Below, in pieces: positions 33,013 to 44,188 of a DNA stretch of 64,000 bases. Positions within the stretch are counted from its first letter, which is position 1. Each line of letters opens with the position of its first letter. Source of the DNA: Sepiola atlantica. Taxonomy: Eukaryota; Mollusca; Cephalopoda; Sepiida; Sepiolidae. Both the position numbers and the translations under genes were made by a program. The notes under the pieces are model-generated. The model ran no database searches. It was not told the DNA's origin and saw only the letters and a list, made by a program, of their open reading frames with translations. The stretch is from NCBI GenBank assembly GCA_963556195.1, contig OY744528.1:63631646-63695645 (forward strand). Reading direction: 5' to 3'.

Positions 33013-36000
33013 ATGGACACAAACTTGTATCTAGCTAGCCTGAATACCAGGGGCATCAGATCCCGAAGCCATGCTGCTCGCGTTCTGGGGGATCTTATGG
33101 CCTGTAACATAGATGTGGCTGCGCTACAGGAGACTCACTACGTTTCGTACGGGGATTGCAGTGTGCTGACTGGACATTACGATGTCTTCTCAGCATACGG
33201 CAATTCTTGTAGTAGAGGGGTCTCCTTGCTAGTGCGTCGTAACCTTTCCGCAAATGTAAATGTTGTACACGCAGATGCAGAAGGCAGGTTGGTCGTGGCC
33301 GATGTTGCCGTTAGCATAATACATTCCGAGTCGTCGCGGTTTATGCGCCCAACATTATTCGGGAGAGGGTTTCCTTTTTTCGGCGGTTAAAGGTGTTCCT
33401 TGGTGGTTCGGAGCAGTTAGTACTAATGGGTGATTGGAATGCCATCCTTGATCCCAAAATAGATAGGGTGGGCGGGACTAGTGAGTTAGTGCGGTGTGAG
33501 AGCAGTCTGTCTGACCTGATGGCCTCGTGCGATCTTGTCGACAGATTTCGGCTCGATCATCCGGGGCGGGAGATGTGGACGTGGAACTCTAGTGGCACAT
33601 CCTTTGCAAGTACCTACTTGGATAGGATGCTAGTTAGAAGAGGCGACGTAGATTTTTTATCTTGTCCCACGTTCAAATGGTTAGGTCATTCGGACCACAA
33701 ACTAGTCATGGCCCGTCTGAAGTTAGCAAATATCCCTTGCTTAGCCGGGTACTGGAAGTTAAATACCTATTTACTGGAGGTGCGTGACTTCCAGAAAAAG
33801 CTAGAAAATTTTCTACAGCGGGGCTTAGTAAGGGCGGTTACAGGGAGTAGGTGGTGGGTTAACACTAAGTCTAAGGTTAGAGACTTTTGTGTCCGATATG
33901 GCCAGCGCCTCGCATTAGATAAGGTCAGGACAGAAAAGTCGTTAGAAGATAAGTTGGCCCGGGCGGTGGCGGGGGGGGGGGACGCCCTAACCGTAGAACT
34001 AGTTAAATGGGACTTGAAACGCGCGGCTAACGAGCGGTATGAAGGTCAAATAATTAGGGCTAGGTTAGATAGAAGTGTCCAACGAAGCCGTGAATTATGA
34101 CGTTCGAGAACGTAGCGCTGTAGTCCGTCGTAGACCGGAGAAATACATTCGGGAAATCAAAAACCTGGAGGGCCGATCCCTGGTATCGACGCGTGAGATT
34201 TGTGAGGGGTTTCGGTCGCATTTTTCCGAACGTATAACGCAGCTGACCAGACTTCGGGTTGAGGAGTTTGACAGCTATTTGGCCGGTTCTCCCCGCCTGG
34301 AGGCGGCTCGAGCGGCTGGCTGTGATGGTCCGGTTACAGAGCGTGAGGTCCTTGCTGCGCTGAAGCAGGCTGGCTACAACAAATCACCGGGAATCGATGG
34401 TCTTCTTTATGACGAATGTATTCAATCACCGGTTGTAACAGGGTTCCATCCCCGGTCAAATCACCAGGGGCGTGATTACATTACTGAAGAAGAAGGATGA
34501 GCTGGGTGGGGGACTAGATGATTACAGGCCCATAAGTCTGCTTAACACAGACTTAAAGATTTTGGCCAAAGTTCTTGCGAATCGTTTGCAGATTGTTATC
34601 GCTGATTTGATCCAACCTGAGCAGACCTACGCTGTGAAGGGGAGATCGATTCAAAACAATTTGCACTTGATGCGCACGATCATAGAGGGATTAGAAGACG
34701 ACACTGATGCCGCGCTGATCAATTTAGATCAGTCAAAGCGTTTGATAGGGTTGATCATCGTTTTCTGGGGCTGTTCTAGAAGCCGCCGGTTTTACACCGG
34801 ACTTCTGCAAATAGATCTTCATTTTGTATCGCGAGCCGACGGCAGTGGTGCAAGTAAACGGGATGCGATCGGAGTTGTTCGTTGTCTCGCGGTCGGTGCG
34901 TCAGGGTTGTCCGCTGTCGCCTTTGCTCTACGTCCTTGCGTTGGAACCTTTTCTCCGCCAACTTAGGGACGGGGCGACGAGACCATTCCTTCGCGGAATT
35001 GCTCTGCCTGGTGGTGCGCGAGCCAGGGTCTCCGCGTTTGCCGTTGATGTCACTGTGTGTGTGTTGACCTTACGAGACATATGTACTGTGGTTAATGCAC
35101 TCAAACAGTACGAAGATGTGACAGGGGCCGTAGTCAATTTCAGCAAATCAAATGGCCTGAAAGTTGGCTGCCTGGAGAAACGCGCCTGCGTTGCCGGGCC
35201 GTTTCAACTGGACAAATGGACCGGTCCGGATCCTCGGCGTGTGGTTCGGACCGGGTCTCCAGCTTGATAAGAACTGGTCGGAAGTACAGTCTACGGTCGA
35301 AGCGTCTATTAGGATTTGGCTTCGAAGGGGGCTTTCCCTTTGTGGTAGAGCTGAGGCGTGCGCCACTTACGTCTTTCCGCTCATCCTCTACCGCTTGGCT
35401 GTACTACCCCTGCCTGACGACCGCTTGGCTGCTTTTACGCGTCTGCTCTTTTCACTTTTGTGGCAATACAGAAAGCCGCTTGTCCGAAGGCAGGTCTGCA
35501 CTCAACGTCTGTGTGAGGGGGGCTTGGGAATGCCTTACTTGGCAAGTCATCGACATGCCGAGAGATTGTCATTCCTGAGTTGTACTCTGATGGAAGAAAC
35601 TGCATGGGGCCCTGCGGTCGAGAAGGCTTTTCCCAACCTCATCCCCGACCACTTAGTCGAAGGCTGACGTAGACCAAGAGGACAGACGCGTTTCTTTGCC
35701 GAATGCCGAGATGCGCTCAGATTGCTGCCGGGGTCCAGTGACCTTGCACGGCCTAGAAGAACCCTTTATAGGGAGTTAGTGAAAGGGGCCGCTTCTGATC
35801 TGCGGGGTGAGCGGCTGAGATGGTCGGAGGAGGAGATCCGCTCTCAGTGGTGTTGGGCGCCAGGTCGGGGGTATCAATAATTCTGAGTTCTCTCTGACCT
35901 GGTGATTGGTTAGGAATGCTCTACCCCTCAATGGCAGGCTTTACAAAGCCAAAGTAGTGCTTAGTCCATATTGTGTTCGCTGCGAGGACGACGAAGAAGA

Positions 36001-36403
36001 ATCGGCTGAGCACGCCTTCTTAACTTGCAGCAGGCTTTGTGAGTTTTGGAAATATGTCAACGAAGTGGCGGCTCGCATCGTACCCGATCAGCTGGTTCGC
36101 CTGGATGTAGCATCTGTAATCTACAATGTGGTTCCTTTGTGGACCAGGGAGAAACGAATGATGTTTCTCACGATCCTAGCCGTAGCTAGACTAGTAGTGT
36201 GGGTTTCACGCTTAGAGATAGGTCACGGGGGTGCGTCGCCTTCTGATCACGATTTGATTTTGCATTTTAAACATCAGCTTAAAATCAAAATTAAATCTGA
36301 TAGGAGGAGATTGCATGCCTCGCAGTTTAGAAGAAGGTTAATACACACCACTAACTTATGTATATTTGGTCAAACTAGATTTGAGTTCGTGTTCCCTGTC
36401 TAG
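33013..36403 (+). pseudogene. LINE ORF2: endonuclease-reverse transcriptase, inactivated
   Basis: Start ATG 33013, four bases after the ORF1 stop. Endonuclease: LASLNTRGIRS, ALQETHY (about 33120-33140, catalytic Glu), GDWNAILD (about 33430) and LGHSDHK (about 33685), with a frameshift near 33340. RT: SPGIDGLLYD (about 34385), DDYRPISLLNTDLK (about 34520-34560), LINLDQSK (about 34718), RQGCPLSPLLYVLALEPF (about 34900-34950) and FAVDVTV (about 35035-35055), where the usual ADD box has lost its first Asp to Val. A TAG at 34812-34814 replaces an expected Trp codon. The C-terminal region has a Cys/His-type CVRCEDDEEESAEHAFLTC (about 35960-36030), the zf-RVT style end. Several more shifts (about 34080, 34480, 34740, 35160, 35670, 35880). 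It would nick target DNA and prime cDNA synthesis there; this copy cannot. Confidence 0.85.
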
Positions 36404-37190
36404 GCATGGCGCGCGCCGTCTTTAAGTCAAAAAAGTTTTTTTTTTAAGACAAGAAGCTTGACTTCAAAGTCCCTTAGCTAGAGGTATGAATGAGTCCTGT
36501 CTCTATATTTATTTTTTGGTATTAGTAATCATTCAAGATGCCAGTTCCCAAGATTTATTTTCATCCCTGGCCCGACCCAATTGGTACCTATCCTGAAAGA
36601 TACAAACTGTCCTCAAAATGCCCCCCCACTTTTTTTCATCCGTTAGGTAAATCCCCAATCCCACTTAGGAACTGTCTTTCTTGTGTTCAGTTTACACTGG
36701 AAAACAGAGCAGTTCACAATTAGACAGGTAACCCACTCCAATTTTTAGCATTTCATTCAGTTCTTTTATTTTTAATTATTGTTATTTTTCTTTATTTTGG
36801 GTGTTCTTAGGCTTCTTCCCCCTATCATTCATTGTATTATATTGTAATCTACATGTTATCACAGGGGGAAAAAAAATCACACACACAAAAAAAAAAAATG
36901 ACGCACACAAAAAACAAAAAACAAACAAAAAAACACTTTTGTAAATACCATTCACCTTTTTTAGAGACTATTTGTATATAACAAAAATACTCTTACGTTT
37001 AAAACGCATTGTAAATAATCATTTGGGGAATTTTAAATAAATTCAGCCCATGGAGTGAATGCAGTATTGTGGTGACAGATACTAGCATAGGGAATAGACA
37101 AGTGGACGACCCTCGACCCTCCACCCACCCCTTTTTGGCCTTGTGCCACATATTTTAAATTGCAATTGTAATTTTAAGATAAATAAATAG
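36404..37190 (+). other. LINE 3' untranslated region
   Basis: AT-rich with runs of A near 36865-36930. It ends ATTTTAAGATAAATAAATAG just before the right duplication. A short frame at 36538-36723 has no recognised domain. Confidence 0.6.
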
Positions 37191-37200
37191 TTTAAGTAAG
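37191..37200 (+). repeat. Right target-site duplication of the LINE
   Basis: TTTAAGTAAG, identical to 30356-30365. Confidence 0.8.
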
Positions 37201-38180
37201 AATCTTAACACGTTTTCTGTTCGAATTGCAGTCTCGTCTTGAACTTTTTTTTCTACTTTATTTATATGTTTACGGCGGTTTTTGTAGTACTATATATAGA
37301 ATCTGGCAGACTAAGTAAATAGTAATATTACTCTGATAAATTTTCGGCTTGAGACGGACAGATAGACAGATACATAATCTCCATTATTAATAGATTAAGA
37401 AAAACAATGTCTTTAATTATTTCTACTATTAACAATACAACTACTCGTACTATTATTACTAGATCAACAACTATTAATACGATAATCGACTAGTCATACT
37501 GCTCTAATAACATAAACAGCCACTACTACCAGAAACGTGTTGACTATTCTTACTGATATTACTACTACCACTATCGCCACGACTACTACTACTACTACTA
37601 CTACTACTTGATTCAATAAATTTGTGCTTTAAAACATAATTTCGAATAAGATTAAAAACGAAAACATTTTAATCAAACAAATCAAAGTAAATATATAATT
37701 TTTTAGTGACTCATACAATAAATCTCAGAGAATATGTTGTTTACATGTTATTAATCAAATAACGCGCATCTGTCTTGTGTCCATTTCTCTCTCTTCTTTA
37801 TCTCTCTTTCTCACTCTCTTTCTCTCTCTCGCTTTCCCTCTCTCTTTCGTGAAATAGAACTTTCTTTGCATTCGAATAATCAGAGGACAGGGCACCAAAT
37901 GTTGGAATGGATGCCGGCTGTTTCATCATATGGCATTACAATCTAATTTAATTACGTAACTCAATTATATAGATTAAAAAAGAACAATATCTGTAATTAA
38001 TTCTATTGACACTTTTTATTAACATTATTATTATCGAGGAAAATATTTTAAATATATCTGGAAATCTGAAAAAAAAAGTGTATATTTGTGAATATTAATT
38101 TATTAGAAGCTTTAAAAAAATAATTATGTAAATTTGAAAGACGCGTGATTTTTTTAAGCTTTAGAATAGGTATATATAGG
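37201..38180 (+). repeat. Right flank of the LINE target and composite repeat R3, copy 2
   Basis: 37201-37400 continues the interrupted copy (TGTTCGAATTGCAGTCTCGTC, box-B-like, then GGACAGATAGACAGATAC). 37430-38180 is a second R3 copy: ACT-rich (37430-37612), TTGATTCAATAAATTTGTGC (37606), (CT)n (37785-37850), GAATAATCAGAGGACAGG (37876) and the end module (37990-38150). It lacks the roughly 860-bp hairpin-led middle present in copy 1. Confidence 0.7.
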
Positions 38181-39364
38181 AGCTGATGAGTAGATATAAA
38201 AAGAGAGTGATCAAAACTAATAATATAGTTTCGGCTTCAGACACATACTCTCTATTGTTAATAGATGTTCTTCATTCGATGAAAATCAACTAAAAATGTT
38301 ATTTTACGTACTTTTATAGTATAGTACTTGAATAGTAATTTTTCGAAAAGGTTGAAGAACGTCTGACATCGATAAAGACATGTTGATTTTAAATGCAGTT
38401 AGTTTGTCTTTTAAATGTGATGCCGCGACACACATATACATACACCTTTGCTGTATATAATAAACTTTAGAAGTAGAAGTAATGCCACCTGGTAGGACAG
38501 GTCATTTTACATGTAGTGTTCAAATTACGTTCTCTAATACTTTGGGGGAAGGTATAAACCCATCTCTCTTTTTCCATAGTTATGGTTTAAACAGTTGGGT
38601 TAACTACACCTTTATTGCTTTGTATGGTTTCCCCTCTGCTATACGTACAACTCTGAAATTGGGTTGTCCAAGTAATTTAATCTACTGGATATTTCCACAT
38701 CATTTGTATCAGATATATAACTTAAATCCAATAACTCTATGAAGTTACACCGCTGTATCATATCTTATTATTTGTAAATGTTTACATTAAATAAACTGTC
38801 CATTGATCACTCGCCCCCTTCAATGAGAGAATCCCATCAGAAAATTAATTTCAGACCTTTCCACATTATATCTTAAATAATTTGTAAACTGAACACAGTA
38901 ATAGGATCACCCCCCCCCCCTGACCATTACACCGTCTGAGCTGCGATAAGCCTTAACCTCATTTTGATCGTCCCACGACGCAAACATTGTCCGTTCCTCG
39001 ATGGCATAATTATTAAACAAAACCGGGAAAGGTCCTTTTGCCGACGCTTTAGTTTTGTGTAAGCCAAAGTTTCGTGCAAGTTCATCAATTTATTAATTTC
39101 CTTAATACAATTGACGAAAAATAATAATTTACAACCTGATCTATCGGCAATACCCCAACCCCGAGCGCCACGGATCCAGAACATCACAGCTCAAACGTAA
39201 CGAGTTAACATTTCCTAAATTAAAGTAAAAAAATTCACTACGAGGAAAAAAATAATTTCCAATTTAAAATTCAAATTATTGATAAAAAAACAATAACACA
39301 TTTCTGAACCAAATTATGAAATGACAAAAGAAAGAAATCATTGTCTGAACCAAAGTTGCGGAAT
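38181..39364. other. Non-coding stretch
   Basis: Nothing supported. A C13 homopolymer lies at about 38909-38921. Frames at 38482-38742 and 38927-39187 have no recognised domain. Confidence 0.4.
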
Positions 39365-39745
39365 CAGAAGGTATAAGGCTCTACTCTAACGCCGACCCCT
39401 AGGATTCCAAAAATTCTTACCCCGACTTTCAGAAATCCCAAATTCTTAATCCAACGCAGATTCCTTGCTTTAAAGTTTTCCAATATTCAGACTGTCTGTT
39501 TATTTTTCGGAGATTACAAAAACCGATTAAGAGTCCTAGCATTCTTACGACGCCGACTTCGACTTCTAAAACTTCCGATTCCTCTGGCTACGACTTCGAC
39601 TCATTACTTTAAAGTCTTTAGACTGTCTGTTGATTCTTCGGGGATTACAAAAATAAAACTCCGACTCCTAAAATTCTTACAAGTCAAACTCCGACTCCTT
39701 CCGAAATTACCAACTCCGAATTCGACTCCGCAACCCTTTCTCTGA
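39365..39745 (+). repeat. Diverged ACTCCGACTCC-type repeat
   Basis: Multiple ACTCCGACTCC, CCGACTTCGACTTC and AATTCGACTCCG blocks. There is also a longer duplicated segment from AGACTGTCTGTTTATTTTTC (about 39488) and AGACTGTCTGTTGATTCTTC (about 39619), each followed by GG-GATTACAAAAA. Confidence 0.7.
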
Positions 39746-40311
39746 ACCTGTCATTAATTACTTATCAATTCAGTCTCTTTCACCCAAACATTAATTAAAT
39801 TCTCCTTAAAATATCTAACGAGATTGAATGAAACAATCCTATACAGATTCTTGGGCAAAATATTTTTTTAACAATTTAGCAAAATTAAACGTTGTACAAT
39901 ATTTACGTAAATATCGGACAACCGATTAAGATGACACTAACAATAAAATGTTCATGCAACCATTTCCTTCCGTACCGATCAGTCAGTTAAAGTCGCGTCT
40001 GTAACAAGCGATTTGCGTACCATTTCATGGCATTCTTGGGTGATTAGGCCTCTAACACTCTTCCCCGAGATGTTTTATTCGTACCCCTTTCTCACATAAT
40101 ACATAAGACATACTCAGGATCACTGACTTGTCTCCCGCTACTCTGCAGCGACCGTTGACCATTCGCTAACTGTAAAAATCATTTTGGCGACTTTAGTTTT
40201 GGCAAGGAACGTGTCGTCGTCCTTCTACTTACAGCGTCTGGTATTCTCAAATGATTACCCATCTTGTACTGACTAAGCTCAACGTCGCTTAACTTCGGTG
40301 ATCTAACGAGA
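39746..40311. other. Non-coding stretch
   Basis: Nothing supported. Confidence 0.4.
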
Positions 40312-40561
40312 ACATGTATTTCAACGTGATTATGCCACATGTATTTCAACGTGATTATGCCACATGTATTTCAACGTGATTATGCCACATGTATTTCAAC
40401 GTGATTATGCCACATGTATTTCAACGTGATTATGCCACATGTATTTCAACGTGATTATGCCACATGTATTTCAACGTGATTATGCCACATGTCTTTCAAC
40501 GTGATTATGCCACATGTATTTCAACGTGATTATGCCACATGTCTTTCAACGTGATTATGCC
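40312..40561 (+). repeat. Tandem repeat, 25 bp x 10
   Basis: Ten head-to-tail units beginning ACATGTATTTCAACGTGATT. Units 8 and 10 carry the same A-to-C change (ACATGTCTTT); unit 9 does not. A 5-bp partial unit follows. The near-identity shows recent expansion. Confidence 0.98.
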
Positions 40562-41307
40562 ACATACAAAACAGTGGATTGGAAAACAACAAACAGAAGA
40601 AATTAGACACATATGTCGGATCAAATTAATTATCTCAATTTTGAAATGAAACGACCAAAACATTATAAAAAATGTATAAGGATGTTTGAAAGTAACAAGA
40701 AAACTGTTTTCCTTGTTTTAAGTAATTAACTTCTTAATCATTCTACATGTGTTTACTAAAAAAGTGTTTTTACTTTCGTATTATTTGTTTTAGTGTCAAT
40801 TTGTCGCAATTTTCTTTCTCTTTTCTCCCCCACTCCTTTGTATAAAAAAAGATAATCTATAGTTCACAAGTGAGTGCGTTACTGTAGCTTTTTCCTTATT
40901 CTGCATTTTATAAATGTAATGCAGTGTATGTACACAAGTAACTAAACAATTCTTATCATCTTACTTTATAATATACTAGCAAGGTTTACAGACGCTGTCC
41001 GGGCTCGACTGTGGGATAGGATCATATTCAATATTATATTAAGGAGGGTTTATTTTAACAGAAACCCTGATGTTGTCAGCCTGATATATTACCCAGTGAG
41101 TTATTCACAGATATGTTTATGATCATAAATATATTAATTTCATTGTGTAACATTTTAGAATGGTGTTATTAGCTTTTTCGAAGGAAATTTAGACACGCAG
41201 AACTACTTCCATTATGTGAAACACCTATATTTAAGGTACATCAATTAGTATGCCTTTATTATATACTAAGAAAACATACCCAACCTCCGGGCAGCTATTA
41301 ATTGGGT
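40562..41307. other. AT-rich non-coding stretch
   Basis: No gene. At 40974-41020, TACTAGCAAGG ... GCTGTCCGGGCTCG resembles one side of the CTAG hairpin family but does not fold as a full copy. Confidence 0.4.
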
Positions 41308-42124
41308 TAGGGAACAGTTAACTAATATATTTGTAACACTAACACTAAGTCCAACTGGCACGCAATCGCCTGAAGGAGTGGACACCCCACCGAAAATAAA
41401 CAACGCACAGAATAAGGTACAATTTACGTTAAATATATATGAAACTGATCCATCACTCTAACTTCTAAAATATGTTTTCCTTCTTTCTAATTTCTACGGT
41501 GTTTACACGTAATCGCCTACAAAAAGCAGAATATATTTATATTTGAAGGGGGGATAGCGGAGTGTGTTCATCTGCAAATTTACCCATAGTTTATTTTTTT
41601 AAATCTTATATTTTTTTAATTATACGTCCCTTTTTTATTTTAAGTTCAAGCAATTGAGTTTAGTTGTGTTATTTTTTGCGTGAAAATTAAATAAATAGCT
41701 TCTTTTAAAGTATCTAAATAATTAAATACCTTATTTTTCATGTATAAATAAAAAGTATTGAAAGTGTTGGTGCTATTGTAGATTAACACCCTCAGCTGCA
41801 CCCCTAAAAATACGATTCTAAATTGTTAGGCGATTGCTGTGGAGACCCAGAATATCCCGGCGGCAATAGGAAACAAGAAAAACATGTTTAGAGTTGAGCA
41901 TCAGAGTCGCATATAAATTGTACTTGAAATGATCCTCCATATCCGAGTCATTCTATGACAGAAAAGCATTCTCTCTTAGCTATTGGAGACACATTTTGTG
42001 CGTGATTTTTTTTTTGGGGGGGGGGGCGCAGTGGTCCACTCATTTAGCCGATTATCTGTGGTTTTACGACCTTGCCAGTCGGATTTAGGGTCAGTGTTAA
42101 ACATATATTAGTTAACTGTCCTAA
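41308..42124. repeat. Inverted repeat pair with CTAAGTCC motif
   Basis: Arms 41308-41360 and 42073-42124 (reverse complement) share ACAGTTAACTAATATAT, then ACACT and CTAAGTCCAACTGGCA / CTAAATCCGACTGGCA, at roughly 85-90% identity. The same CTAAGTCC motif forms a shorter inverted pair at 51403-51680. Confidence 0.7.
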
Positions 42125-42191
42125 TAAGTTAGAATGGCGTTAAAAAGTAGATACACATTGTTTAAACATAGCTGAGGGTGTTAATCTACAA
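41776..42191. mobile_element. MITE-like element with 22-bp perfect terminal inverted repeats
   Basis: 41776-41797 (TTGTAGATTAACACCC...) and 42170-42191 are exact reverse complements of 22 bp, 416 bp end to end. There is no coding content. No clear target-site duplication is seen (left flank GTGCTA, right flank ATTTAT). It overlaps the larger inverted pair at 41308-42124. Confidence 0.6.
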
Positions 42192-43192
42192 ATTTATCAA
42201 AGTTTCTTGTTAAAATTATGGAAGTATCTTAGTAAAACTATTGTTGTAACTATTCCTATTTCTAAGTAATTGATGTTTTTATATAAATATAGTTGCGATG
42301 AATGGAAAAAAAAACTTTCGCATTTATCCATTTAGAAGACAGAAAAAAATTTAGTTAAAAAAAAATGAATCTATTTTTTATTATTTAAAATGCTGAGAGG
42401 GGTGGGGAACTTTTCTGTTTTCTTTATTATAGCAAATATAATCATATTAAATAGTAGTCGTCGTTGTCGTCGGCGAAAACAACAACAAATTTTGTTTCAA
42501 ATATAAAGTATATAACTAAAGCGCAATAACTAACAAACTTTTAAAAAAAATATTACAGGTAATCTTAATTGTTAATTAGTGTAAGCATACGCATGCTTTA
42601 ACTTGACTAGAAGTTATTCGATTTTCAAAATAATCATTTTGAACGTTTAACGTTTTTCATAAAATCGTTGGAATTAATATTACTACACTAATTATAATAA
42701 CATTACTATTAACAATAAGTGTTAATATATATAAGAACACTGTAAAAAGAAAATTGAAATAAATTGTCTAGAAAATTAATTTATTCGAAGGTGTTTAAAA
42801 AATGATTATGCTAATGAAGCATCGGGATGAATGCGTTTACGCAGTGTTCTGTTGGCTACATATAATGTATTTGAAATTACTAAGTTGTATAATTTAATTA
42901 AATAAGCGTAATAGTTAGGATAAATGGAAACATATTCTACTTTAGTCATTTAGATATATAAAACAACAAAATTAGAATATTGACTATATTAGTTCTAATA
43001 ATCAAATTACATATATTTATTTAAAAAGTTGAGATAATTATTTCATATTATATCCTATCGTGATAAGGATATATTCGATATTAAAAATTGAGTATTGCTA
43101 TAGGAAATAATAAAACAAAGATAAAATTACTTGTAAAGTATGTTACTTTACCATTGCTTGCTTATTTAAAAATCTTATATATATATATAACT
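42192..43192. other. AT-rich non-coding stretch
   Basis: 42740-42830 weakly resembles the R3 end module (AATTTATTCGAAGGTGTTTAAAAAATGATTATG in parts). Nothing else seen. Confidence 0.4.
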
Positions 43193-43273
43193 ATGAAGGA
43201 AGAGATATAAAGATGTGCGAATGACAAATCTATTTCATCTTCTATGCAAGCTGTACTTGATAAATACATGTGT

Positions 43274-43325
43274 TTTTCCTTAAGCGAGGCTTTTCAAAGA
43301 TTAAAATCTTATTATCAGAGGAATT
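43274..43325 (-). ncRNA. Degenerate hammerhead ribozyme, left arm
   Basis: On the minus strand: stem I TTCCT/AGGAA, CTGATAA where CTGATGA is required (G8 is A), stem II AAGAT/ATCTT, GAA, stem III AAGC/GCTT, then A. Loss of G8, an essential core base, predicts no cleavage. Confidence 0.6.
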
Positions 43326-43777
43326 ACATAGATGGATAAGTTGGCAGGCGACGATCGGTGTAACTAACACTTTTTACCAGTAATCCAGCCTACTTGAAGT
43401 ATATGCAATATTTTAAATTCAATTCCTTAAAACTATTATCATTCGCGGTCCACGGAAGTATTTTTAAAATGGCTCTAATTTTTCAACTTACATCCTAATA
43501 AACGCTTTTTATCTACAGTTGAACTGAACATTATTCTGTTGGATTTACAACATTTTGACTATTTCTAACGCAGTCTCCACGAAATCCTTTTTTCAATCTT
43601 TAAATCTTTTGTCACTGGACACTTTGTCAATAGACATTTTCCCAACAGGACAGACTCTATATTTTGATGACTTTTTATGCACACACTCTTACTTTCTATT
43701 ATTGTATATTGTTTCTTTTTTTATTTTTCAAATTTTGACTTTTGGCTTTTTTTCTGCCAACTTATCTCTCTATGTAA

Positions 43778-43825
43778 TTCCTTTGATGATAAGAGTGTAA
43801 TCTGTGAAAAGCCTGGCGTAAGGAA
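43778..43825 (+). ncRNA. Degenerate hammerhead ribozyme, right arm
   Basis: Stem I TTCCT (43778-43782) with AGGAA (43821-43825); TTGATGA at 43783-43789, so C3 is T; short stem II AGA/TCT; GAA at 43806-43808; stem III AAGC/GCGT with one mismatch; A43820. C3 loss predicts a dead ribozyme. Confidence 0.6.
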
Positions 43826-44012
43826 AGAAAAAAAGAAACATGTTTTTATTGAGTACACCTTGCATTGAACAATCGAAGATGAAATAGATTTGTCATTCGC
43901 ACATCGTTATCTTTCCTCCTTCATTTATCTTTATAATTGCTCTATCTCGTATATTGAGCTTAAACAATTTCACTAGAGGTTCAATTCTCTAAAAGTATAC
44001 TTAGAGTCTCAT

Positions 44013-44018
<6 letters not shown>

Positions 44019-44106
<88 letters not shown>

Positions 44107-44142
44107 CAGAGAGAGAGACAGAGAGAGAGAGAGATGAAGAAA

Positions 44143-44187
<45 letters not shown>
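44019..44187. repeat. (TA)n-(GA)n-(GATA)n compound microsatellite
   Basis: TA about 44019-44051, GA/GACA about 44052-44135, GATA about 44146-44187. Confidence 0.95.

Positions 44188-44188
<1 letters not shown>

Larger units (their letters stand above)
30366..37190 (+). mobile_element. Full-length Tx1/L1-type non-LTR retrotransposon (LINE), 6.8 kb, inactivated
   Basis: One element with a 5' region (30366-30849), ORF1 (30850-33008), a 4-bp gap, ORF2 (33013-36403) and a 3' region (36404-37190) ending in A/T-rich sequence without a long poly(A). The 10-bp duplication TTTAAGTAAG flanks it. Removing the element and one duplication restores a sequence colinear with 52860-52960 (GTTGAAA-AGTA ... GTAAG ... 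TGTTCGAAT-GCA-TCTCGTC). That fixes both ends and shows insertion into an older repeat. GC content is clearly higher than in the flanks. Frame breaks and a lost catalytic Asp make it dead, but it is fairly young because most of both ORFs can still be read. Family call rests on the endonuclease plus RT layout and motif style. Confidence 0.85.
43193..43924. repeat. Inverted repeat pair derived from PLE 3' sequence
   Basis: Left arm 43193-43346 and right arm 43755-43924 are inverted copies at roughly 80-85% identity with one indel of about 10 bp, around a spacer of about 408 bp. Both contain a degenerate hammerhead motif and the block GATGAAATAGATTTGTCATT followed by CGCACATC. The right arm continues to TTGCTCTATCTCGTATATTG, like 6415-6445. 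Confidence 0.8.

Noticed and set aside
40312..40561. CRISPR-like array
   Set aside because: Units are head-to-tail with no spacers, in a eukaryotic-type repeat-rich sequence; it is a minisatellite.
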